This document shows positions 1-5,041 of a stretch of 5,041 bases of DNA, one piece after another. The stretch's first letter is position 1; the number at the start of each line of letters is the position of its first letter. The DNA is from Chloroflexota bacterium (GTDB taxonomy: Bacteria; Chloroflexota; Anaerolineae; Promineifilales; Promineifilaceae): NCBI GenBank assembly GCA_008501785.1, contig QQUD01000273.1, positions 1 through 5,041 on the forward strand, given 5' to 3'. The notes below the pieces were generated by a model, which had not been told where the DNA came from, ran no database searches, and worked only from the letters and a program-made list of their open reading frames with translations. The position numbers and the translations under genes were made by a program.

Positions 1-3000
1 AGACAACTAGAAGAAGCAAATGCGCTAACCCAAAGCCTGAAAAAGAAAAAAACTTCTTTACCGCAACTTTTCAATGTGATCACCAGCAGTATGAAAGAAG
101 GTCAACAACTTTTGCTGATCATCGATCAATTTGAGGAGCTATATTCTCAGACCAGAGAAATTGCTGAACAAGAACAGTTCTTAGAAGCCTTGCTTAGTTT
201 GCATGCATCCAAATTAGTGACCGTGCTCCTAACCATGCGTGCAGACTTTTTGGGCCGTGCCTTGTTATATCGCCCCTTTGCCGACGAGCTGCAAAACGCC
301 AATCAAATGATTGGTCCGATGGACCGTAATGAATTGATTGAGGTTATTGAGCGTCCTTTATCAGGCACCTTTGTATCGTTTGAACCCGGACTCACCACCC
401 AAATCTTAGACGATGTCGGCCAAGAACCCGGCAACTTGCCATTGCTGGAATTTGCGCTCACCTCACTCTGGGATGAGCAAGTAGATGGCAAACTGACCTT
501 TGCTGCCTATGAAAAGATTGGCAAAGTAGAAGGTGCTCTCACAGAACATGCCAATGACGCTTATGATACCTTCAAAAGCGAGGAAGAAGCCAAGCGGGTA
601 CGGCGTCTCTTTATGCAATTGGTGCAGCCAGTAACGGGGACGGTGAATACCAAGCGAAAGGCTAGACGCAGCGAATTAGGAGATGAACTGTGGCAGTTGA
701 CTACACAGTTAGCAGATGAGCGGTTGGTTGTAACAGGGCAAGATGAAACCGGGGAACAAACAGTCGAGCTGGCACATGAGGCATTGATTTCCAATTGGCA
801 GCGGTTCGAAGGCTGGATACAAGAAGATTGGGAGTTTCGTGCATGGCAGGAACGATTGCGAGCTGGTATGCGTCAGTGGCAGAGCCATGAAAACAATGAA
901 GGGTTCCTCCTGCTGGGTGCGCCATTGACATTAGCTGAAGATTGGCTGCAGCAAAGACGTTTAGATCTGAGTCAACTTGAAATCTCCTATATTGAAGCAA
1001 GCATTGAAGCAAGAGCACTGCGACAAGCTGAAGAAGAGGCTCGCCAACAACATGAACTAGAGACGGCGCAGGCGTTAGCTGAAACAGAAAAGAAACGAGC
1101 TGAAGAACAGGTGCAGGCAGCGACCAGCCTGAGAAAAAGGCTGATATATGTTGTGGGATTATTGGCCGTGGCGGCCATCTTAGGGATCACGGCTGTTTTT
1201 TTTGGAGTCAGATCCTCACAGAATGCTAAAATTGCAACAAACAAAGAAGCAACAGCTGTATCTGCAAAAGCTACGGCTGAGATTGATCGAAATAATGCGG
1301 TGAGGAGTGAAGTGGAAGCAGCCGACGCCGCAGCAACCGCTGTAAGTGCGAATGCAACTGCCGTGGTTGATCGAAACAATGCAGTGATGAATGAAGTAGA
1401 GGCAGCTAATGCTGCAGCAACTGCTGTAAGCGCGAATGCAACCGCAGTGGTTGATCGAAACAATGCGGAGATGAATGAAGTGGAGGCTAATCGACAATTA
1501 CGCATCTCACGTGCACAAGTAGTAGCGGCGTTTGCTTCACAGGTATTAAATGAGCCTTCCAACGATACAGAGTTAGCTACATTGTTAGCATTAGAATCAA
1601 TTTACTTGAATGATGGCATAGCTAGCAATGTTCTATGGTCAGCAAATGATACATTGCGTCAAATCTTCACACAACCATATTTCAATAACAGCTTACATGG
1701 TCACAAAAACAAAGTAAATTCGATAGTTTACTCACCTCTAAGGAAAATAATGGCATCTGGCGATGAAGATGGCGTTATTCATTTGTGGGATATGGAAGAT
1801 ACTAGCTCTGAACCTGTAGCTCTACAGGGACAGGTAGGCATCTCGTTATTAGCTTTTTCACCTGATGGGCAAATTCTTGCTTCTGCCATCGGAGGAGGTG
1901 TCTCGATTCAATTGTGGGACATGACTAATCTAGATGCAGAGCCAAAAAACTTAATTGGACATTTTGGACAGGTAAATTCAATTGCCTTTTCTCCTATTAA
2001 TAATCGAATACTAGCTTCTGGTGGTGTGGATCAAACTATTCGTATATGGGATTTGGGTAACCTTGAAAAACAACCATGGATATTACAAGGACACGAAGCG
2101 AGCGTTAATTCAATAGCATTTTCCCCAGACGGGAAATTAATAGCCTCCGGCAGTGGTGAGCTTGCTCTTGATGGTCCTGATAATACTGTCCGACTATGGG
2201 ATTTGAACAATGAATCAGCAGAGCCTATTATTATCCAGGAAGAGGAATATAGAATTAATTCAGTGGCTTTTTCACCAGATGGCCAAACATTGGCAACATC
2301 TCATTTAAGCAATATTGATATTTGGAATATTAACGATCTTAACAATATACAGCTACAGGATGAGCTTTGGGGACATGATGGTGGTGAGGTAGATTTCATG
2401 ATTTTTTCATCAGATGGACAGATGTTAGGAAGTGTTGGCGCATTCTCTGTTCATGTATGGGATGCAACAACAAACGATTATTTCAGTCAAGTTGAACTAA
2501 AAGGCCCTAAAGAGTATGGTCTAAATTCATTTGCATTTTTATCAGATGGAGAAACCTTAGCTTATGCTGGTCAGAGCAGCATTATCCGTTTGGTAAATTT
2601 AGCTCCCCCTCCCGCAGAGCCAATAGATATATTTGTAAACCCACAAGGTGTTGGAGAAATGACCTTTTTTCCAAATGGTGAAATATTAGCTGCAGAATAT
2701 GGGAGTGGAGTTATTCGTTTATGGGATTTGATCAATCCTAATAATGAACCTCGAAAATTAGATGTTAATAGACCTTCAACATTGGAATTATCACCCGATG
2801 GACTTTTTTTGGCAGCGGGTAGTTGGGATGGTTCTATAAATTTTTGGGATATGAATAATCTTGATGTTCAACCCTTGGACTTTCGAGCACATGATGATGG
2901 TATAACGTCGATATCCTTTTCTCCTAATAAGCAGATATTAGCCTCGTCAAGTGATCAACACATTCGTTTCTGGAATATGGATAATCATGATGAACCACTT

Positions 3001-3645
3001 GATGAATTATTTCAGGACGATGTTGTGGAGTCAATAACTTATTCACCTGATGGTAAGATTTTTGTCTCTGCAGATAGAGGAGGAAAAATCTATCTATGGA
3101 ACATAGATAATCTTGATGAGCGACCGAAAATCTTACAAGGACATGAGGGGTCAATACAGGATGTGGTGTTTTCTCCTGACGGGAAAACTTTAGCTTCTGG
3201 CAGCCGTGACACTTTTATCCGACTATGGAATATGGAAAATCTAGATAGTGAACCAATTATTTTACGCGGACACGAGGATGATGTTTGGGCATTAGATTAT
3301 TCTCCAAACGGAAATTTACTTGCTTCTGCGAGTGAAGATGGCACTGTCCGATTATGGAATATGAATAATCCAACGGATGTTGCAATGGTCTTACGTGATA
3401 CTAAAGGCTATCAAAAGTCTGAGGTGATCTTTTCTCCTGATGGCCTTACACTGGCTTCTAATAGCAGTAGTTCAATTCAACTGTGGATTTTGTTGGACGA
3501 GCTTATGGAAATAGGATGTCAAATGGTGAAGCGAAATTTAAGTTGGGAAGAGTGGAAAGTTTATGTAGGCGAGTATGTACCATACCATCAAACTTGTGAG
3601 AATTTACCTGTTCATCCGAGTGTTTTAGTAGAAATATCACAATAA
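1..3645 (+). CDS. nSTAND1-type NTPase with transmembrane segment and 14 WD40 repeats (5' end outside window)
   Basis: The frame is open from base 1, so the true start is upstream; the GTG at 76 is internal. Residues are counted here from the codon at base 1 (1214 visible). Visible order: Walker B LLLIIDQFEELY (37-48), TMRADF sensor motif (78-83), GxP motif in PGNLPLLEFAL (143-153), a winged-helix-like region ending in ELAHEALISNW (about 257-266), charged coiled coil (about 331-380), transmembrane segment (381-403), three 28-residue repeats (409-492), a helical linker with TELATLLALES (about 500-560), fourteen WD40 repeats (565-1163) and a Cys-containing tail (1166-1214). The Walker A loop and any effector domain lie upstream. 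STAND NTPases are known as nucleotide-dependent switches that oligomerise on ligand sensing; many act in immunity or programmed cell death. Here the WD40 array is the likely sensor. The specific trigger and output are unknown. The family call is strong; a role in defence is inference. Confidence 0.93.
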   Translation, partial: RQLEEANALTQSLKKKKTSLPQLFNVITSSMKEGQQLLLIIDQFEELYSQTREIAEQEQFLEALLSLHASKLVTVLLTMRADFLGRALLYRPFADELQNANQMIGPMDRNELIEVIERPLSGTFVSFEPGLTTQILDDVGQEPGNLPLLEFALTSLWDEQVDGKLTFAAYEKIGKVEGALTEHANDAYDTFKSEEEAKRVRRLFMQLVQPVTGTVNTKRKARRSELGDELWQLTTQLADERLVVTGQDETGEQTVELAHEALISNWQRFEGWIQEDWEFRAWQERLRAGMRQWQSHENNEGFLLLGAPLTLAEDWLQQRRLDLSQLEISYIEASIEARALRQAEEEARQQHELETAQALAETEKKRAEEQVQAATSLRKRLIYVVGLLAVAAILGITAVFFGVRSSQNAKIATNKEATAVSAKATAEIDRNNAVRSEVEAADAAATAVSANATAVVDRNNAVMNEVEAANAAATAVSANATAVVDRNNAEMNEVEANRQLRISRAQVVAAFASQVLNEPSNDTELATLLALESIYLNDGIASNVLWSANDTLRQIFTQPYFNNSLHGHKNKVNSIVYSPLRKIMASGDEDGVIHLWDMEDTSSEPVALQGQVGISLLAFSPDGQILASAIGGGVSIQLWDMTNLDAEPKNLIGHFGQVNSIAFSPINNRILASGGVDQTIRIWDLGNLEKQPWILQGHEASVNSIAFSPDGKLIASGSGELALDGPDNTVRLWDLNNESAEPIIIQEEEYRINSVAFSPDGQTLATSHLSNIDIWNINDLNNIQLQDELWGHDGGEVDFMIFSSDGQMLGSVGAFSVHVWDATTNDYFSQVELKGPKEYGLNSFAFLSDGETLAYAGQSSIIRLVNLAPPPAEPIDIFVNPQGVGEMTFFPNGEILAAEYGSGVIRLWDLINPNNEPRKLDVNRPSTLELSPDGLFLAAGSWDGSINFWDMNNLDVQPLDFRAHDDGITSISFSPNKQILASSSDQHIRFWNMDNHDEPLDELFQDDVVESITYSPDGKIFVSADRGGKIYLWNIDNLDERPKILQGHEGSIQDVVFSPDGKTLASGSRDTFIRLWNMENLDSEPIILRGHEDDVWALDYSPNGNLLASASEDGTVRLWNMNNPTDVAMVLRDTKGYQKSEVIFSPDGLTLASNSSSSIQLWILLDELMEIGCQMVKRNLSWEEWKVYVGEYVPYHQTCENLPVHPSVLVEISQ
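109..144 (+). other. Walker B motif of the STAND NTPase
   Basis: The codons read LLLIIDQFEELY: four or more hydrophobic residues, then Asp (base 124) and the DQFEEL extension that is characteristic of nSTAND1-type NTPases. The Asp coordinates the magnesium of bound nucleotide and the following acidic residues are the expected catalytic positions. It is intact, so the ATPase core shows no sign of decay in the part that is visible. The matching Walker A loop should be encoded a short way upstream, outside the window. Confidence 0.85.
1141..1209 (+). other. Predicted single transmembrane segment in the STAND-WD40 protein
   Basis: The codons from 1141 encode LIYVVGLLAVAAILGITAVF followed by FGV: about 23 uncharged hydrophobic residues, long enough to cross a membrane once. 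It is preceded by basic residues (EKKRAEEQ..., then LRKR directly before the segment) and followed by RSSQNAK. The heavier positive charge on the N-terminal side favours the NTPase in the cytoplasm and the WD40 array outside by the positive-inside rule. The charge difference is modest because the downstream side also carries an Arg and Lys residues, so the topology is an inference. Confidence 0.75.
1225..1476 (+). repeat. Three tandem 84-bp (28-residue) helical repeats, coding
   Basis: Three in-frame units lie end to end: 1225-1308, 1309-1392 and 1393-1476. Each has the core ATAVSA(N/K)ATA, then (V/I)DRNNA. Units 2 and 3 differ at only two residues (D/N at position 6 and V/E at position 26) and begin EVEAA; unit 1 is the most diverged. 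A fourth unit starts (EVEAN at 1477) and breaks off into the linker. Twenty-eight residues equals four heptads, which would keep one helical face in register if units are gained or lost. The position right after the transmembrane segment suggests a stalk between membrane and propeller. Ala/Thr/Val-rich stretches of this type are common in this protein family. Confidence 0.85.
1693..3489 (+). repeat. Fourteen WD40 repeats, probably two seven-bladed propellers
   Basis: Fourteen blade-ending motifs can be counted in order: HLWD, QLWD, RIWD, RLWD, DIWN, HVWD, RLVN, RLWD, NFWD, RFWN, YLWN, RLWN, RLWN, QLWI. Most are preceded by an FSPDG-type turn, and blades 1, 3, 4, 6, 12 and 13 keep the GH dipeptide. 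Blades are often joined by a linker like (D/N)xxNLDxEPxxLxGH. Blade 7 has lost the tryptophan (RLVN) and is followed by a proline-rich APPPAEP linker at about 2602-2622, which would be the boundary between propellers. Blade 4 has an insertion of several residues before its RLWD motif (GELALDGPDN region). WD40 propellers bind proteins or peptides; here they are the probable sensor. Confidence 0.88.
3496..3642 (+). other. Conserved C-terminal tail with a two-cysteine motif
   Basis: After the last blade the protein continues with IGCQ, then RNLSWEEW, then YHQTCENLPVHPSV. This RNLSWEEW...TC.NLP.HPS tail recurs at the end of WD40 proteins of this family and is present again in the truncated copy downstream (about 4347-4475). 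The cysteines at 3517-3519 and 3595-3597 are the only two in the visible 1214 residues, so they are candidates for a disulfide or a shared ligand. Its biochemical role is not known to me. Confidence 0.7.
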
Positions 3646-3803
3646 CTCATTCCTGACCTGACTTGAATGTTAACCTATCTAGAAAACATTAGGCTAAAAA
3701 AGTGTCGCGCAACTAGAGTTGTGTGGGGCGTCATTATATTTCCCTAACTAACACCAGCAAACATTCGCCAGTTTATCTGTTGTTTCAGAACATCTCACAC
3801 TAA
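3646..3803. other. 158-bp intergenic gap, no gene seen
   Basis: All frames were read across this gap and none continues the WD40 family in either direction; stops are frequent (for example TAG at 3714 and TAA at 3801 in the frame of the downstream remnant). No recognisable -35/-10 promoter pair, Shine-Dalgarno sequence before 3804, or hairpin followed by a T-run was found. The only structure is a weak hairpin at 3706-3725, listed separately. The missing upstream part of the truncated WD40 copy therefore seems to be deleted rather than merely frameshifted here. Confidence 0.6.
3706..3725 (+). other. Small hairpin-forming sequence in the gap
   Basis: CGCGCAAC (3706-3713) can pair with GTTGTGTG (3718-3725) around a TAGA loop, giving an 8-bp stem that includes two G-U pairs. 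It lies 61 bases after the stop of the large gene. No T-run follows on the plus strand, and on the minus strand the two G-U pairs become A-C mismatches, so it is a poor intrinsic terminator in either direction. It could be the remains of a mobile-element end or simply chance. Confidence 0.25.
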
Positions 3804-4493
3804 TTGGTGTCAAAATGCATAATTTACATATTCGATCTAGCAATATCTCCTGATGAACAGTTTTTGGCAGCAGCGCGAAGAGATAATCAAGTCATTTCGC
3901 AAACCATCTATCTGCAAGATTTAACCCAGCTCAATTTATCACCCATCACCTATAATCTTCCTAGCTCAGCTTATGAGGTTGAGTTTTCTCCTGATGGGAA
4001 ATATTTGATAAGTGTTGGGGAAGAAGATCCAAATTCTCCAGCTTCCTTCTTGGTAGTGGATATCAGCACGGTCTACCTTTGGGACGTGGAAAACATTGAG
4101 GATGGCCCAACTGTTTTAGAAGGCCACGAAGACAGTATAAATGCAATCGCATTTTCTCCAGATGGACAAACCCTGGCAAGTGCTAGTTATGATGGCAATG
4201 TTTTCTTATGGAATGTAGGGGATTTTTCTAACACTCCAATTTCTTTACAACATGAGTCTCGTGTGTGGTCTGTTGCTTTTTCCCTTGACGGACAATCTTT
4301 GGCTACCGGCACTGATGAAGGAACAATTCACCTTTGGCCTCTATTGGATAAAATTATTGAGCTAGGTTGCCAAAAGGTACAGCGAAACATAAGTTGGGAG
4401 GAATGGCAATTGTATTTACCCAATCAACCATACCGGAAAACGTACCCTGATTTACCTGAGCATCCTAGTGTACCAGAAAATAAACGGCGTTAA
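3804..4493 (+). pseudogene. Truncated WD40 gene remnant (C-terminal four blades plus tail)
   Basis: The reading frame encodes the C-terminal part of a second WD40 protein of the same family. The blades end in YLQDL, YLWDV, FLWNV and HLWPL, with SPDG turns, one EGHE motif, and the tail LGCQ...RNISWEEW...PYRKTYPDLPEHPSV. No upstream effector, NTPase, membrane segment or helical repeat is present. The frame opens only at TTG (3804) or GTG (3807) directly after a TAA stop, with no Shine-Dalgarno sequence, and contains no ATG in 229 codons. Four blades cannot close a normal propeller. The second tail cysteine is replaced by Tyr (4443-4445). It resembles the end of the upstream gene in protein but is clearly diverged in DNA, so it is not a recent tandem copy. 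I infer a 5'-truncated remnant. A short expressed WD40 protein is possible but unsupported. Confidence 0.78.
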
Positions 4494-4521
4494 TTTTCGT
4501 GTGTATGACGTGAGCGCATTT
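4494..4521. other. 28-bp gap between convergent stops
   Basis: The WD40 remnant (plus) and the S9 peptidase (minus) end facing each other here. I looked for a shared bidirectional terminator and found no stem longer than a few base pairs; there are only short T-runs at each side (TTTT at 4493-4497 and TTTTT at 4519-4523). Transcripts may therefore run into the opposite gene. Confidence 0.5.
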
Positions 4522-5041
4522 TTATTCGAGGTGCTTTTTGAAGAAGTTGGTCATGGTGTCGTAGATTTTGACGCGGTTTTCGTGTTTGAGGACGTCGTGC
4601 CCTTCGTCGGGGAACATGAGATAGTCCACTTCCTTGCCCATTTCGCGCAGCTTTTCGACCAGTTCGCGTGATTCTTGTTCGATGACGCGGGGGTCGTTTT
4701 TGCCTTGTATGACCAGCATTGGGCAGGTGACGTTTTCGATGTAGGTGCGCGGGGAGCGTTCGAGCATGAATTCTTGCTCGGTTTCTGGGTCGCCTACGAG
4801 CATTTTGATGAATGGCTTCCAGGTGGCGGGCACACGGTCGGCAAAGGTGAGCAGGTCGTAGGGGCCAAACATGTCGATGGCGGCTTGCCACAGTTCGGGG
4901 TGACGGGCTGCCAGGGTAAGCGTCCTGTAGCCGCCGTAGGAACGGCCGACAACGCCAGCCCGTTTTGTGTCAATCCGATCATCCTTGGGCAGCACGTCGG
5001 TCATCGCATAGACATGATCGAGCCGGTCATCGCCACCCCAA
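4522..5041 (-). CDS. S9 (prolyl oligopeptidase) family serine peptidase, C-terminal catalytic domain (5' end outside window)
   Basis: Read on the minus strand, the frame is open to the window edge and starts WGGDDRLDHVYAMTDVLPKD; the ATG at 5004 is internal, so the gene continues to the right. This is the end of an alpha/beta-hydrolase of the S9 type (acylaminoacyl-peptidase or dipeptidyl-peptidase-like), which cleaves short peptides. The nucleophile motif GRSYGGY puts Ser at 4939-4941, the acid is Asp in QGKNDPRV (4693-4695), and the base is His in PDEGHDV (4597-4599). The triad is therefore complete and in normal order, and the protein ends about 25 residues after the His, as expected. An N-terminal beta-propeller is usual in this family but cannot be seen. 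It converges on the WD40 remnant with 28 bp between stops. GC is near 60% in lines counted by hand, well above the WD40 region, so it probably belongs to the ordinary chromosome. Substrate preference cannot be told. Confidence 0.92.
   Translation of the reverse strand, partial: WGGDDRLDHVYAMTDVLPKDDRIDTKRAGVVGRSYGGYRTLTLAARHPELWQAAIDMFGPYDLLTFADRVPATWKPFIKMLVGDPETEQEFMLERSPRTYIENVTCPMLVIQGKNDPRVIEQESRELVEKLREMGKEVDYLMFPDEGHDVLKHENRVKIYDTMTNFFKKHLE

Noticed and set aside
76..78. GTG as the start codon of the large gene
   Set aside because: The frame is open and protein-like back to base 1, and a start here would leave only the Walker B half of the NTPase. The true start is outside the window.
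701..1018. Antisense open frame of 105 codons
   Set aside because: It is opposite the conserved end of the STAND domain and shows no recognisable domain.
1225..1476. CRISPR-like or minisatellite interpretation of the 84-bp repeats
   Set aside because: Units are contiguous with no spacers, stay in frame and are explained by the helical protein repeat.
987..1562. Antisense open frame of 191 codons
   Set aside because: It lies opposite the coiled coil, membrane segment and Ala-rich repeats; its repetitive sequence simply mirrors the sense repeats.
3670..3697. Imperfect inverted repeat TTAACCTA / TAGGCTAA as a terminator
   Set aside because: It has a mismatch, a 12-base loop and no following T-run on either strand.
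3750..3810. ACACCA / TGGTGT as terminal inverted repeats of a small mobile element
   Set aside because: Only 6 bp, no target-site duplication seen, and expected by chance at this length.
4468..4671. Plus-strand frame of 67 codons
   Set aside because: It overlaps the end of the WD40 remnant in another frame and then runs antisense to the S9 peptidase; no independent support.
4490..4891. Minus-strand frame rich in Arg and His, 133 codons
   Set aside because: It is an off-frame reading of the high-GC S9 peptidase, whose own frame carries a complete catalytic triad.
5002..5004. ATG at 5004 (minus) as start of the S9 peptidase
   Set aside because: The frame continues to the window edge with family-like residues (WGGDD...), and a 160-residue protein would lack most of the hydrolase fold.

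Overview
This window looks like part of a bacterial chromosome carrying an accessory conflict-type gene next to an ordinary metabolic or proteolytic gene. The combination seen here is typical of large filamentous or otherwise complex bacteria, especially Chloroflexota and also Cyanobacteria: a STAND NTPase, Ala/Thr/Val 'ATAV'-rich helical repeats, a long WD40 array, and a C-terminal tail of the form C-x5-RNLSWEEW...TC.NLP.HPS. The taxonomic guess comes from protein style only and was not tested by any search.

Layout. Bases 1-3645 (+) are the 3' part of a very large gene whose start lies left of the window. It encodes, in order: the second half of an nSTAND1-type NTPase (Walker B, RADF sensor motif, GxP motif, winged-helix-like region), a charged coiled coil, one transmembrane segment, three 28-residue helical repeats, a conserved helical linker, fourteen WD40 repeats that fit two seven-bladed propellers, and a tail holding the only two cysteines in the visible protein. 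Bases 3646-3803 are a 158-bp gap with no gene and no convincing promoter or terminator. Bases 3804-4493 (+) are the 3' remnant of a second, diverged WD40 gene of the same family: about four blades plus the same tail, with no methionine codon in the whole frame and no ribosome binding site. I call it a pseudogene. Bases 4522-5041 (-) are the C-terminal catalytic end of an S9 (prolyl oligopeptidase) family serine peptidase, converging on the remnant with a 28-bp gap. Its start lies right of the window.

How it fits together. The large protein looks like a membrane-anchored signalling ATPase. The NTPase is probably cytoplasmic, and the WD40 double propeller, probably the ligand-sensing part, may be on the other side of the membrane. 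The effector domain that would say what it does when triggered is expected N-terminal to the visible part and cannot be seen. The remnant suggests that the locus once held, or received, a second family member. The S9 peptidase is clearly richer in GC and in a different style, and is probably the edge of the ordinary chromosome rather than a functional partner. No RNA genes, CRISPR arrays, transposases or tRNAs were recognised.
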